Shown here in pieces: positions 20,178-31,375 of a DNA stretch of 64,000 nucleotides. Position numbers and translations under genes: made by a program. This DNA comes from Favolaschia claudopus (taxonomy: Eukaryota > Basidiomycota > Agaricomycetes > Agaricales > Mycenaceae), in NCBI GenBank assembly GCA_037176885.1, contig JAWWNJ010000021.1, positions 372,001 to 436,000 on the forward strand. Direction: 5' to 3'. The notes below the pieces were generated by a model. The model saw only the letters and a list, made by a program, of their open reading frames with translations, was not told the origin of the DNA and ran no database searches. Position 1 is the stretch's first letter, and each line of letters opens with the position of its first letter.

Positions 20178-23100
20178 GCCCATCAGCAATCCCTGGTTTT
20201 TGCCGTAGAAGCCGGTAGTTAGACTTGCATGGCTGAGTACTCCGTAACTGCTCCCTCGTCCTAGGTTACAGGACCCTATCGCGGGTGACACGATTCCTCA
20301 CCGAAGGGTTACAACGGCCTTACGACTAACGACAACCCCCTCCTCCTCCGCTCTTCCTCTACGGACACCCTCTAGCGCCGTAGTGGCTGCTTCGGAGGTC
20401 CTGCTTCAATACCCGTGAAGCTATGCGAACCGGATGCAAACGACCCGCATCACAATGGAGCCCACCGCGAGGGCTTCACACCTTTGAAGCAGGAAAAACG
20501 GATATGATTATACTGAAGGACAATCACGGTATCGTATCCTATTTTACAACGTTTATTGTGCTGGCGCAGTCTCTACGTTGTGTTTCCTCCTTCCCGTGGC
20601 GTCCATAATGACGGCGGACGCGTCGATCCCGGGTTGGAGCGAAACTGCTGGACTCCATCATCCAGCATCCCCCGGTCTACTGGGTGACCTCTCCCCGCAC
20701 TAGCTGCGTGGAATTCCGGCTCGTTTGAGGCGTGCGCGAGCGCCGCCAGTTACGTCGACGGGCGTGACGTAGCACGATGTCGACGGTCCCACGCCGTGAC
20801 GTGGCGACAATCTCTTCCTCCACCACCATCTCCGACGCAGGCGACGACCACCGAGCGCTGCCTATGGCTCAGCTGCTGGTGGTCTCCTCTGTCTTGAAGT
20901 GTTTTACCAAACTCCTGAAGCATTCAAGACCTCTTTCTGGGTGGACGAAGATTCTCTGCGCCGAGCGCAACAGGCTACCCCGCGTCGATACCGTCTGGAC
21001 TGTTCCATCGACGAAAATCAACGAGCGCCGCCCTTGGCTTGGCTGCTGGTGATCCTCGTCTTGAAGTCTCTCGCATAGCTGGCTATACACTTCTGGCAGC
21101 CTTCAAGATCTTTTCTCGCCGGCCTTCCTTCAAACTCCTTTAACTTCCTTCTCGCGAATGCGACCCGGACGACCTCCTCTGTACACAATACTGAGTGCTG
21201 CCTCCAGCGACTGCTTGAAGATCCCGATCACGAGGGGCTTCAATACCTCGCCCTACTTATCTTCAAGATTCTGGCATCAATATCCACCGAGCGCCGTTCG
21301 CGGCTGCTGGTGGCTATCAGTTCGAAGGTTATGCAAATGGGAAAAGGAACACTTCACCTCGGAATGAGGAGCTGTGAATTTGGCATTCAACTTTTTTCTT
21401 CTTCGCTATCGCTGGCGGGCGAAGGATCTGTATAAGCTTTAGACGAAGAAGAACATATGTTGAGTCCCAAGATACCCGTTTTGCCGCAAACCAAGTATCC
21501 GGCCATCGCGAGCGCAAATGTATCTGCGCGACGTCTAGCGTTTTACTGGACTGTCGAGGCGTGATATAGACCGAGGATAGCTGCGACTTTCCCAGTCGAG
21601 AGTCGAGAGTCGACGACGCACCTTGGGATCTTCCCAGACTGCTGAGACTCAGGAAAGGTTTCTTTGTCGGCTGCATGTACAGTCCCACAGGCAGCACGGG
21701 CTGACTCGGAGCTCCCTTCATTGGGTTAGAAGCTCCAAGCCTAGTCTGAGCGCCGCAGGACACGGCCGTTGTGGAAGAAACGAATCCCCGCAATCAACGA
21801 CGCACCGCTGCCATGTAGTGCTGCTGAGATTGTGAGGACCTTAGGCGTTGAAGGAGTTTGGATGGTGTTGAAATAGGTTGCGTTGTTGTTCTCGTCGAAT
21901 CAAATAGAGACTGCGGGCATCTGAAGTCGCCATGGGATGGGGAAGCGCCGACCTCGTGTCTGGCTGCATGCCTCCGCCGTTTGAATCTACGCGTCCGGAA
22001 GCCGTTTTGTTGAACACTTGAAGTCATCGAATCGTCCGAGGAAGCGCCGCGAGGCTGCAGGCCTCAGACCGTCCCCGTCTCTGCTGGCCGACTGAGCGGA
22101 AGCCCCGCAGATCGGGAGCTTAGTGGAATTCAGACTGCTCTTCGCGTTTGGGGTCGGTGGAGACTGTAAGCTGGACGTTGATGTAGAGAGCCTCCTATTC
22201 CATAACCCAGGGCAACAAGCGTTCCCGTCTTCCTCTCGTTCAGCTCAACTCGCGAAGCTCGTTCGCTTTGGGGGGCATCGTGGGGCTCGGATCGCCTGTG
22301 GGATCATGTTGGTCATGTTGGCGGAGGAAGGAACTAAGCAAAACAGATGGCGTACCTCGCCGTCCAGATTCGTGCGTCGTGATACGCTCTCGAGGGCGGC
22401 TTCATTCAGCTGCGAGAAGTCGACAACCGCTGGGGGGCGGTGAGCGGTGTCGTGGTAGAAGGTGGACGTACCATTCGCTACCTCATCCTCTGCTCCTCGC
22501 ACCATGCTTCCCCAGACGAGAGGGAACTTGTACACTGGGGGGCAGCGCCCTCTACAATTATTCTGGTGGATCAGGGAAGAAAAGGTAGGGGGTAGCGAGG
22601 CGTACCTGGCGTTTGCTCTGCGCTTTCTATCCTACCTGGCCCGTCTCACCCTTCCGCCTTGAATAAACGTCCTCGTGAATTCCCCCGTCCTCGAGCCATC
22701 GCGAATAAGACCCGACCTCGTATGTTCTTTCGTGTTGGAGTCGCAGTGAACGATCGTGAAGCGAGGCTTTCCGCAGTCATCGATGGGAGCAGAAGAGATG
22801 AATCGATGAATGCCTTCTGTACCGATTAGTGGAGGGTGGAGCGAGGAGGCTTACGGACTCACTCTGATTGAAAGGGAGAGTGAGGATTCCGCGACGTCGT
22901 CGAGAGTGAGCGCGGCGTTGCTGCTGCTACTCGGGTATTCAAGTGCTCAAGACTCGACCAAATGGAGACGATTGGGGGGCGGCTGCGCACATCTGGCAGT
23001 CAGCTCTCCTCGAGGACTAACAAGCGAGAACAGGCTTGGACGCACCTCGAGTCTCGCAGGCCCACGCATGCCCTTTTCCGCCATTCTCTTTCGACGGCAT

Positions 23101-23960
23101 CATACTCTGCCCACACTCGACATGTCTTCTTCTGTCACCGACGATAGTCAGCGCAAGGGATGATTTGCTGTAGAAGATCTCGAAAATGGAGGCCGTGAAT
23201 GGTGGCTTGATTCAGCGCCGAACGCTTGCAAGTGGGAGGCGAAGGCTTCGTGCGGGTCGAAGGCGAGAACGACGAGGAAGAAAAGAGTCAGCGAAGGTCG
23301 TCGGTGTTCGGCCCGGACACCCGAATCTCATTCCCACGCTCCCAACGCAGACGTCTCTTCTGTTCTCTTAGTCTTCCTCCTCATCCCTTCTACGACGGCC
23401 ACGAAGAAGCGACAAGCTCGATCTCCGTCTGCCTCCCTCCCTCCTTCTCTCTACAGGATCATCTTCGAGCGCGTTTTACACGCTGCTGAGGCTGGATCTC
23501 TACCTTGTTCATCCAGTCGCTAGACCAATAAACTCCAGGTTGAATCTTTGCTTCCCTGTCTGTTTTCACTTCAACAGCAACACGACGCCTCGCTGCTCGC
23601 CACTTCTTTGTTGTTTATGCCAAGGCCTCTATCTTCCACCAGCTTTCAGCCCCATCATGATCACGATGCCATCTCTTCGTCCTCGAGTTCCCGCGCATTG
23701 ACGCAACGTTCCATCTCGATATCGAGAGCCCTAGCGACGTCTCGATAATACTCACAACTAGCCGCTTCCGCTGAATCATGCCATTCTGGCGTTTCATCGC
23801 GGCGAGCCGCATTTGCGAGCCGAGGCCTGTGCCGTCCAGAAAACGTGTCGGCAGTTCCGCATCCGGTTTTGGCGGGGAGGTACAATAAACATGAGCAATG
23901 AAATCACTGATCTGACAGGCGGAGGAGGCCACATAGTGTGTGAAAAAGCGATCAATTTTG
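20178..23960 (-). other. GC-rich block with unresolved coding potential
   Basis: Many overlapping open frames reflect high GC content rather than genes. On the minus strand some segments look exon-like, bounded by GT...AG. About 22400-22580 includes VYKFPLVWGSMVRGAEDEVA, followed by a GTACGC...CCACAG intron at about 22295-22355. About 22690-22815 includes DDCGKPRFTIVHCDSNTKEH. About 23050-23140 includes WAEYDAVEREWRKRACVG. I could not join them into a single frame-consistent model and recognised no domain. Treat as a candidate, possibly decayed, gene region. Confidence 0.2.
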
Positions 23961-24009
23961 ATAAGGCCATGGTATGGTTCGACAGCCGGTGATTGTTCCA
24001 GACTCTTAT

Positions 24010-24545
24010 GACAGGGTTCCCTTTGGGAGTCTGGTCACGAGACTAGCGATTAGCTCCCTGCCTCCGGCACGGCCGACTCGCTGCGCTCGCCGGCCTCCCT
24101 CCGTTCGGTCACACAGCTTGTTGGGGCTGGCTGCCCCAAACCCCGCTACGCTCGCTCCGCTCGCGACGTCTCGTGTGGTCCCGTGGTTTCGTGTCAAAGT
24201 CATGTTACTTTTCACGTGAGCTGATCCTTGTGTTTTCATGTATAGGACAAGCTTAAGCACCCCGCCTTCGGCAGGGCCGGCTCGCTGCGCTCGCGTCCCT
24301 ACCTACGGGGGGTACACAGCTTGTCGGGGCTCCGCCCCAAACCCCGCCTAGATTTTTTTTGCTGGATTCCTTGCCCGCGGCGCCGCACTGCCACTCGCTG
24401 CACTCGCCGGCGCGCGGCGCCGGGGACCGCGTGTGAGTTTCAACATCTCGACAGCCGGTTGTGTTGTAGGATGTTGACAAAACCCCGTGATTTTCTGTCA
24501 AAAGTCACGCGACTGATGGCCTGGCCCTGTTTTCAAGTATAGGAT
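24010..24545 (-). mobile_element. GC-rich modular repeats, two modules head to tail (inverted)
   Basis: Read on the minus strand, module one starts at about 24543 (TCCTATACTTGAAAACAGGG). It runs through the GGCGAGTGCAGCGAGTGGCA region and GGGGCGGAGCCCCGACAAG, and ends GGGTGCTTAAGCTTGT at about 24253. Module two starts immediately (CCTATACATGAAAACACAAG), carries GCGAGCGGAGCGAGCG and a GGGGCAGCCAGCCCC hairpin, and ends near 24040. The direct abutment of one module's tail and the next one's head is repeated elsewhere in the window. Confidence 0.65.
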
Positions 24546-24574
24546 TAGGCAGACCAGAGAAATTCAAAATATGG

Positions 24575-24690
24575 TAAGACGTATGTCCTTTCGGAGCAGC
24601 TGCCTCCTTGGGACATAATCTCAGCCAATCAAATTCAAGATCTCCTTGAAAGTTTCCTCGGCCGTTCGCACAGCTGCAGTCCCAATTTTT
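24575..24690 (-). repeat. Dispersed repeat shared with 12150-12240
   Basis: Contains TGCCTCCTTGG and TCAGCCAATCAAATTC in reverse complement of the 12.2-kb copy. It directly adjoins the truncated MITE copy 3. Confidence 0.55.
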
Positions 24691-24699
24691 GGGGGTGGA

Positions 24700-24862
24700 A
24701 CTTTTATATCTCCCTCAATTTTACCGCCAATAAAAATCCCTCTTGCCAAAAGTTTCTACCAATGGAATAGAGCATTTTGGCAAGAGGGATAAGAGATCCG
24801 GATTTTCCTGCCCGCGTAGTAGCTGTTGTCAGCAATTGGTGGTGACTTAGTGGAGGGCACCA
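24700..24862. mobile_element. TA-flanked MITE family 1, copy 3 (5'-truncated)
   Basis: Only the right end is present (GACTTAGTGGAGGGCACCA followed by TA at 24863-24864). Internal CCTCTTGCCAAAAG and GGCAAGAGGGATAAGAGATC match the other two copies. Confidence 0.7.
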
Positions 24863-25195
24863 TAGCCATCCGTGACCTCACATTTAGAGTAGTGCCGGGT
24901 ATGGAAAGCCGATGTATACTGGTTACATCAGGCTCCTCCACCGATCCGGGTGAAGCATGTCCCATCTGGCATACCAATCCAGCCGTTAAAGTGCTATCAT
25001 GTTGTCGGTTTCCGTAACATAATAAGTACATTGGTGTCTTTCTATCGTTCTTTAACAATTAGCTTTTGCGATGGCTCAGGAGCTGGTAAGACCAGCTTGG
25101 ACAGAGAAACCTTGGCCGTCAAGAATTTAATGCTCTTCCACAGTCCTTCCAATGGGCCAAAAGAAATCTCGGGTCTCGATCGTGACGTTTCTACA

Positions 25196-25324
25196 GAATC
25201 CGACCCCATCTTCCGACCTTGCATATTACAATAAAGCTCTGCCACCATTAATATATATATTACCCAGCAAAAGCCGGCGGGTACGTAACTCCCTTAACCC
25301 TATGTAACCGATGGGGTCGGAAGC
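25196..25324. repeat. Short inverted repeat
   Basis: TCCGACCCCATC at about 25199 pairs with GATGGGGTCGGA at about 25310. The 100-bp interior is AT-rich (ATATATATATTACC). Confidence 0.5.
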
Positions 25325-25593
25325 AAGCTATCGTACAACAGATCAGACGGCATCAGCGGATCAGAGAGCAGAACGCTGCTCGACAGAGCAGACGCGCTCT
25401 CGCGCGACGCGTATGTGGTTTGTGACAACTTGTTTAACAATTGATCCGGGCTTGATGGCCTCCGCGGAGCCGCTGACTCAGACCTACCCGATTCGGGGGT
25501 TCGGTACCCCGTGGGTATTAATCCGTGATAAGGAGATCGCACACCCCTTGACTCCGCATCCATAAACATCAAGCTCCTGTCACAATGTCACAT

Positions 25594-25917
25594 TTTCGAC
25601 CATCTCCCTCATATCTCGACAACAGAGACGAAAATAGAAAATCTGTCCCGCAAATCGATGGAGATGTAGTCTGGCTAGATCCTCCCCAATTTTTAAAGTA
25701 ATTCAGTTGATATTGAAGGAGGAGATACAATTTTGATGGTGAATGCCGTGAAACTACAATTTTGTGAGCGGCCAGACTGAGATTCTAGTATCTCCTTCTT
25801 CGATACTGCCTCAATTCCCTTGCAATTCCGGGAGTACCTACTCAGGATACCTCTCCGTCGATTTACGGGACAGATTTTCTATTTTCGTCCCCGTTGTCGA
25901 GGGAGATGGTGGAGAAA
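25594..25917. mobile_element. Foldback element with about 80-bp arms
   Basis: Left arm (CGACCATCTCCCTC, then GACGAAAATAGAAAATCTGT) is repeated inverted at the right (ACAGATTTTCTATTTTCGTC, then GAGGGAGATGGTGG). The arms are 75-85% identical by eye. No target duplication was recognised. Confidence 0.6.
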
Positions 25918-26136
25918 TAGGCTTTTGTGACCAATCACAGTCACAGCTAGCTCTTACAAGTCAACGACTGTCTGGCATTCTCAGCCGGTGCTGAATTGTG
26001 ATCGCTTTCTACATCGGAGTTGCCCAAAGCTCGGTCGACACTTGCAGCAACCAGCTCTCATTGGGCGGGTTGAACAAATCAACTTACGCTGGGAAGATAA
26101 ACAATTGACATCAACATCAACAAGCGCTCAACTCAC

Positions 26137-26665
26137 TGATGAGCAACATTGTGCTTATGCATAAAATCAATGCCCTATGGTCGCAGCTTCAGGACGAGAA
26201 ACTTATATTGGAGGAGCATTTCGTGACTTACCAACATGAGCTCATGAACTGCGCTCACAAGCGCCTTAGCACCCACAAAGTCTGGGTCTTGGTGGAATGA
26301 CTTCAGAGAGGGCATCACAATGACAATGGTGTCGTCGTCAAGAATTATATTTTCGATTAGTGGGACGGTCCGGTTTTCGGGTGCCTTTGGCAGGGAATTG
26401 AGGTGAAGAATAGTCCGATGCTCATCGCGGTCGACACGCTTTAGGTGGACTTTCGTCCCATCGGAACAACGTATCGCGAGATTGACCGACCCCGTCATCT
26501 GAAAGAGTTGTCAAAGCAGCCATAAAGATGAAGAAAACTGGGGACGAACATTGCATGATCGAGTCCCATCAGGGGCCGAAAACATACCACCTTCTGTGCA
26601 GCATGCCGCAAAGCCATTGCTCGCGCACCACGACCTAAAGACATAGCTTCCAAATGCTGGTCCAT
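26137..26665 (-). pseudogene. Protein kinase-like N-lobe, truncated
   Basis: Three exons read in phase on the minus strand. Exon 1 (26665-26588) starts MDQHLEAMSLGRGARAMALR. Exon 2 (26498-26232) includes the VHLKRVDRDEH strand with a candidate Lys, then the hinge-like TIVIVMPSL. Exon 3 (26174-26137) encodes GIDFMHKHNVAH. The last matches the kinase catalytic-loop approach (HxNVAHRD in agaricomycete kinases). Introns are 26499-26587 and 26175-26231 (57 nt). The Asp, DFG and C-lobe do not follow, so the gene is cut at the catalytic loop. A glycine loop is not evident either. It could be a pseudokinase fragment; phosphotransfer is unlikely as it stands. Confidence 0.6.
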
Positions 26666-26669
26666 ATTT

Positions 26670-27935
26670 CATGTTCCACACATTGCTCGTCGATGGTCAT
26701 GTCATTACTCCGCAATACGCAACTGGTTATCGCCTGCCTTACCCGCAGTCGCCAACCTGATCTGCGGCGGAAACGATGACTGCACGGTCTGGCACCCGCG
26801 CATTCCAGCCGCCAACGCCTGTTTAGCGCGCGGTTGAATGGATGCTTTGCCGAGTTTGCGCACCTTGCATAACCCGGCTGGCTTCCGAGCCCATCTGCGG
26901 CTACTCTCCCACTTCAGTGAACATTCTTCGCAGCACTGTTCACTGTGGGCGAGCATCCCTGATGCCTGTATGCTCTGATGGTGTATCGTCAACTCGAATG
27001 ACCTACGTAACAGACGCTAACAGTGACCCCTTTCTTTTGCGAGGTCTCTCTCCTCCACAAACCCGTGCCCGCAGCCAACTATGTTGTCATGCTAAGTGCT
27101 GCGTTTCCTCAGCTTGACGGTTTGTGAGAGTTTGACAGAGGACCACTACATCATTGAAGTTGCTTTTCAGGGGATTGGCTCCTTATTTACTTATTACATT
27201 CTGTGTAATCCTACTCTCTTTATGACCTGTGGTTTAATGAGAAGTTGCTTCACCATTCATGACAAAATCAATTGTCTGAGTCTTTCCTGCTAATACAGTC
27301 GAACCTCTCCTAACCCATACTCCTATCAAGCCATACCCCCTCTTAAGCTTGAGCAGCGTCTCCTGCACCACATTTAGCTATAACAATATATTGGTTTTGA
27401 AAAGTACCTGAGTAATCGCACGAGCACTCGTTGCTGTTTCTCCAACGCGCACCTGCGAGAGATCAGTCTATGCATCCTGAAATGGAAGGTAGTAAAACAG
27501 TAACCTTACGACGACGCAAACTGGTCAATATATGTTGCAAGTGCAACAGTCTCCGAAACAAATGGATTCCCAACCATTCTTCCCGTTAACTCGCTTTCAT
27601 GCCACGGGAACCCAGACCATGCAACCGTCCGAATGCGTAAGTCATGGCTGCACGCATCTTCTGCGCATGGTTATAGCTTGCTCGGGGGATTGTATAGTGC
27701 TTTTCTATGCCGTCAATGTCTTGTTCATCGCATCTAAATTTGGTGTTAAGTGAATGATATAAAGACGCCGAATTGTTTACCGACTAATGCATAATCCAAG
27801 CACAAATGCAGACTGGAACCAGCGCACTCGGGGTTTTACTGAAAAACTTATCGTCCTCTTTGATTAGCTGATTCATTTCCAAAAATTGTAGGCATTGGTT
27901 CATCAAGCTGCGTACAGGTGAATGCAATTCATCTC
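26670..27935. other. No gene recognised
   Basis: Overlapping short frames on both strands (for example 95 codons on the minus strand at 26705-26992) carry no domain. A CAGTCGAACCTCTCCTAACC sequence at about 27297 resembles the end of a Tc1-like relic but has no partner. Confidence 0.3.
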
Positions 27936-28169
27936 TCAGCTATGTACACACCGTCTATATTCTTTGTCATTTCCATTGGTAACACCTTTCGAGGCGTCCA
28001 GGAGGTGCTCCTGCGGCTGAGACATATCATAAACACTGTCGTCTGGTAAGGTTTCCCCCTCCGCCTCTATATCCTCATTGATTTCCCCAGGATGAGCACG
28101 GTCCCCTTCGCTGGCATCGTGTATAGCCTGGCATAGTGCGGCGAGGTTGGGTGGAAGGCCGTTGGACAT
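27936..28169 (-). CDS. Small acidic hypothetical protein (77 aa)
   Basis: Starts MSNGLPPNLAALCQAIHDAS and continues with an Asp/Glu-rich stretch. The open frame extends further upstream, but this Met begins the better-composed part. No domain, signal peptide or membrane segment. It sits between decayed sequence and a palindromic element, so it may be a gene fragment. Confidence 0.3.
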   Translation of the reverse strand: MSNGLPPNLAALCQAIHDASEGDRAHPGEINEDIEAEGETLPDDSVYDMSQPQEHLLDASKGVTNGNDKEYRRCVHS

Positions 28170-28322
28170 GGTAGAAAGCAAAAGGAAAATTTCTATCGTG
28201 TATACATTGGCTGCAGAAAACAATGCAACAAGGCGTTTCGAGTCATTGACGTGGTCTCTGGGCTCAAACAAAGTGCAGGACATGAAATCTGAGTGAAATG
28301 AAAATTTTTGAGCGAACGACCT

Positions 28323-28748
28323 AATTACCATATATGGTAATCGAGCCACAGTGAATTTTTTCATGTGTTTTTTTACACCGCACTTTTCAGCGGTGAACCC
28401 TACAGGAAAATAAGCATCATAGGATGAAAGTACTCCTAAAGACGATCTCAGTCATATCTGACTTTACTTAGTTTGCTGCCGATTTGAGCCCGTAATAGTT
28501 GCTGTAAGATGGCCATTTTGGCCTAAAAATGCCAGATTTATTCAAAAAATGACCAAAATGACCATCTTCAAGCAGCCATTGCGGGTCCAAAACTGTAGGA
28601 ATCTAGGTAAAGTAACATATGACTGAGGTCGTATTTGCGAGTACTTTCGACCTATGAAGACCGTTTCTCGGTGGGGTGTAGCACTGAAAAGTGCCCTGTT
28701 AATAAATCCCTTAAAAAATTCATTACACTCGAATTACTATATATGGTC
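28323..28748. mobile_element. Full-length palindromic (foldback) element
   Basis: Almost the whole 425 bp is an imperfect inverted repeat. ACCATATATGG, GAATTTTTT and GCACTTTTCAGC at the left pair with AAAAAATTC, GCACTGAAAAGTGC and CTATATATGG at the right. Inner pairs such as AAGTACTC/GAGTACTT and ATGGCCATTTTGG/CCAAAATGACCAT continue towards the centre. No protein is encoded. The target duplication is unclear. Confidence 0.7.
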
Positions 28749-28966
28749 ATGGGGTAAGTTGCCTAAAAAAGTCATTTCACCCGTATTCCATGTCCAGAAC
28801 TTTGTTTGAGTCAAAAGACACACTGAATGCCCCAGAACCGCTTGGTGCAGTTTTAATGGCGGCCACTGTAATATGGAAAGGGGGTACGCTAGCCACTTTG
28901 AAATCGAGCTATCTACCCTGAGCGGAAATGAGTGCAACGCAAACAGCCGAGCAAAAAAGATCTACC

Positions 28967-30185
28967 TCAAATATCCTCTTCATCCGATGCCGTGAGATCA
29001 ATGACATCGCAGTCGGACAAAGTCGAGTCAGAGAGATCTATGATTTGGCGGTAAGCGAGAGAAATATACATGTAGGATCAGACGTACAAGACGTTCTTGA
29101 GGAGCTAGAGCCTTGGCCCTGGAGGGTTTTGCGGTTTGTGGCCTTGGGACTGACTTGATGATAATTTTCCGCACGCTTGGAGTGTGAGACGGCGAGACGA
29201 CGGGAACGGGAAACGAGGTCGGGGAATGCATAGTCGATGATGGCCGCAGGGATCCATTTAGTCATGAGTGATGGAGTGGGGAAAGCGGAAGCGTCGGCTA
29301 TACCAGCCTTCACCCTGAGGCCCAGCGCACCTGCCGACATTTCTACTTGACGGAGCAACAAGGGCTGGCCATGGTAGGATACTTGCTTGGTTTTCATGAC
29401 TCGAAAGACAGAGGAGCGAGGAAAGTCTTCATCAGAACTGACTCCGAATTCAACGTGGGCCCGGAGAACCGCATGGAGATTGTAAGGCTTGAAACGTTTC
29501 AGCGAGAGTGAAGCGAGAGGGAAGAAACAAACCTTGAACTCCGCAGTGGGAACAGGCTCCGGGAGGCAGCATGCCACAACGCATCACCAAGGGGACCCCG
29601 GGCGATTGCATAGGCAGTCTTTACGCCGCAGCCAGGACAACCCTGCCAACATGTTAGAAAAATGTTGAACACAATGAAACCTTTCAGACGTACCGGGTCG
29701 TAATCCCCTCCTGCAAGTAACGCGAAGACAAGAAGACCGCCGCGGCTCAGACCAATGCTGGGCGTCTTGAGGATGCTCTTCGAGGTGTGCACGGAGATGT
29801 CGTCTCCGTCGGTCTTCTTCTTGGGACTTGGGGTATGTGAGACAGAAGATGAGAGGGTAGAGACGGAGCTGACATACGTATATATTACACGTTGAGCTCC
29901 AAACAAGAAAACATCACTATCAATTGTCTGAACGGCATGGATAATATTAACTCTGCTGAAAGGCGTCCGAGCTCGGCATCTGCCTCCCCCGGCGCCTTGG
30001 AAGAGTTAGCTCAGTGTTCCGAAGACAGAAAAAAAGGCCACGCACAAAATGAATATGAAAACCAAAGCGGCGGATGAGCTGGCAGAACATCGGCGTGGGG
30101 TGTGAGCTGGTGTGAGAATTTCGGTGAGCAGAAAGTGCGAGAAGTCGAAATGCGGGAGTTCCTTGTGGGGATATTCAAGGGGATC
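28967..30185 (-). pseudogene. GEN1/Yen1-like XPG-family nuclease, N-truncated and frameshifted
   Basis: Exons read on the minus strand give RRFGFHIHF, then APGEADAELGRLSAE (acidic catalytic cluster of the XPG-I domain), then IDSDVFLFGAQRVIYT. These are followed by a basic loop, then SIGLSRGGLLVFALLAGGDYDP joined to GCPGCGVKTAYAIA (the H2TH/GG-DYD region of FEN/XPG enzymes). A region like the GEN1 C-terminal fold follows (MTKWIPAAIIDYAFPDLV), and the tail ends VIDLTASDEEDI. Introns fit exactly: 29996-30046, 29827-29877 and 29643-29693 (51 nt each) and 29038-29087 (50 nt). One frameshift near 29955 separates GRLSAE from the IDSD motif, and the N-terminal domain is lost where LINE sequence begins at about 30200. 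The family cleaves Holliday junctions and flaps in the nucleus. Identity is strong; function is unlikely. Confidence 0.85.
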
Positions 30186-30199
30186 CAAAGATAAGACCA

Positions 30200-30425
30200 T
30201 CTACCTCTATGTCGGTAGATGTTGACACTCGGTGGACTACAACAGCAAAGAGCGGAGTCCGGAGCTTCAGGAGGCTAGAAAACGTGGGTAACCACGAGTG
30301 CTCCTGGTCTCGAAGAAGGGTCGCCTCCTCTGGGGAATTCAGAGTGAAGCGTATGTCACCGTTACGGTGCAGAGCGACTGCACGAGCCAGAGGCGATTGA
30401 GAGAGCTGTGTTTTCCCTCTAAGCG
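30200..30425 (-). pseudogene. LINE ORF1 fragment
   Basis: The minus-strand reading GDIRFTLNSPEEA, LLRDQEHSWLPTFSSLL, RTPLFAVVVHRVS parallels the N-terminal part of the ORF1 remnant at 2302-3048 (DIRLTLTGVDE, LPAFSSLLQARSPFFAVVMHRV). The fragment abuts the truncated 5' end of the GEN1-like gene and probably caused or followed its truncation. Confidence 0.65.
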
Positions 30426-30429
30426 GCTG

Positions 30430-31180
30430 AGGAATTAATGCAGGGCATCAATTCCACCCTCGATACTCTCAAGACTCACTGCTCGCTCATCAGACTCAGA
30501 GCTCGAAGCATCACAAGCACTGACTTGTATCAAACTATGTCTTGTAATGCCGGTGCCCGGCTTACAGATGAGGGGGAGCTTGCGTTAATTCCGTCCATAC
30601 TACACAGAAGTACGACGAAAAAAATCAAAACTGTGCATCAGTCCAATGGAAAAAAGAAAGCTATCTTTCGACCTGAGAATCTCAGAAGTTAGACTGAGAG
30701 GCCAAGTTTTGTCCTTAGATCAGCCTTCGATTCACAACTCAAGGCATCATTCTTGTACGTATTACTGTTGCAGTCCCGGTGAAATCTGCTACCATCAGCT
30801 GAATACAGGAATTTGTGCAGTTTTGACTGCTGCCCAGGCCAATATCTTTGATTTTTCTTTTTTGGAATTGTGTGAATTGAACTCGACTACAGCTTGCCTT
30901 TGTGCCATGTGGTGTCTTTAAGGGTCGGGATGACTCCTTATACTTGATTGCCTATTGATGCCAGCCCTTGGCTGAGTGTATTCCTTGACTGCATTTTTCC
31001 TCAGTGCACCGCTGTACAGGAGGCCACCTTGAGGCCAACCTGAGGCCACTCGTCTCAGGTCTGAGTCGTCTCTAAGCCTCCATCACATATTGATGGCGTA
31101 CCCGTGGGAGATCACAGCTGATGGCGTACCCGTGGGAGAGTAGGCACCTTGCACAGCCATCCACTTTTCGGGAACCTCAG
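30430..31180. other. No gene recognised
   Basis: No credible frame. A 21-bp direct repeat containing TGATGGCGTACCCGTGGGAG occurs at about 31091 and 31120, just before the plus-strand LINE; it may belong to that element's 5' region. Confidence 0.4.
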
Positions 31181-31375
31181 ACAAAAGGGGGGAGCAAGCT
31201 CCCCCAATCAACGGGTCAGTGTCACACGTAAGGAGAGGCACCGGAGGGCGGAGAGCGCTTGATGAGCGCCCTCCGAAAGCCGCCCGGAGATGACATGAGG
31301 GCAATCTAATTAGACCAATCGAACGTTCCTCCTCCTCGAAGGCTGTCGTCTGCTGCCGTATTGTGGAGGACACTA

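Noticed and set aside
29940..29985. Extra intron to explain the GEN1 frame change
   Set aside because: Any GT-AG choice that fixes the frame removes the conserved APGEADAELG cluster, so a frameshift is more likely.
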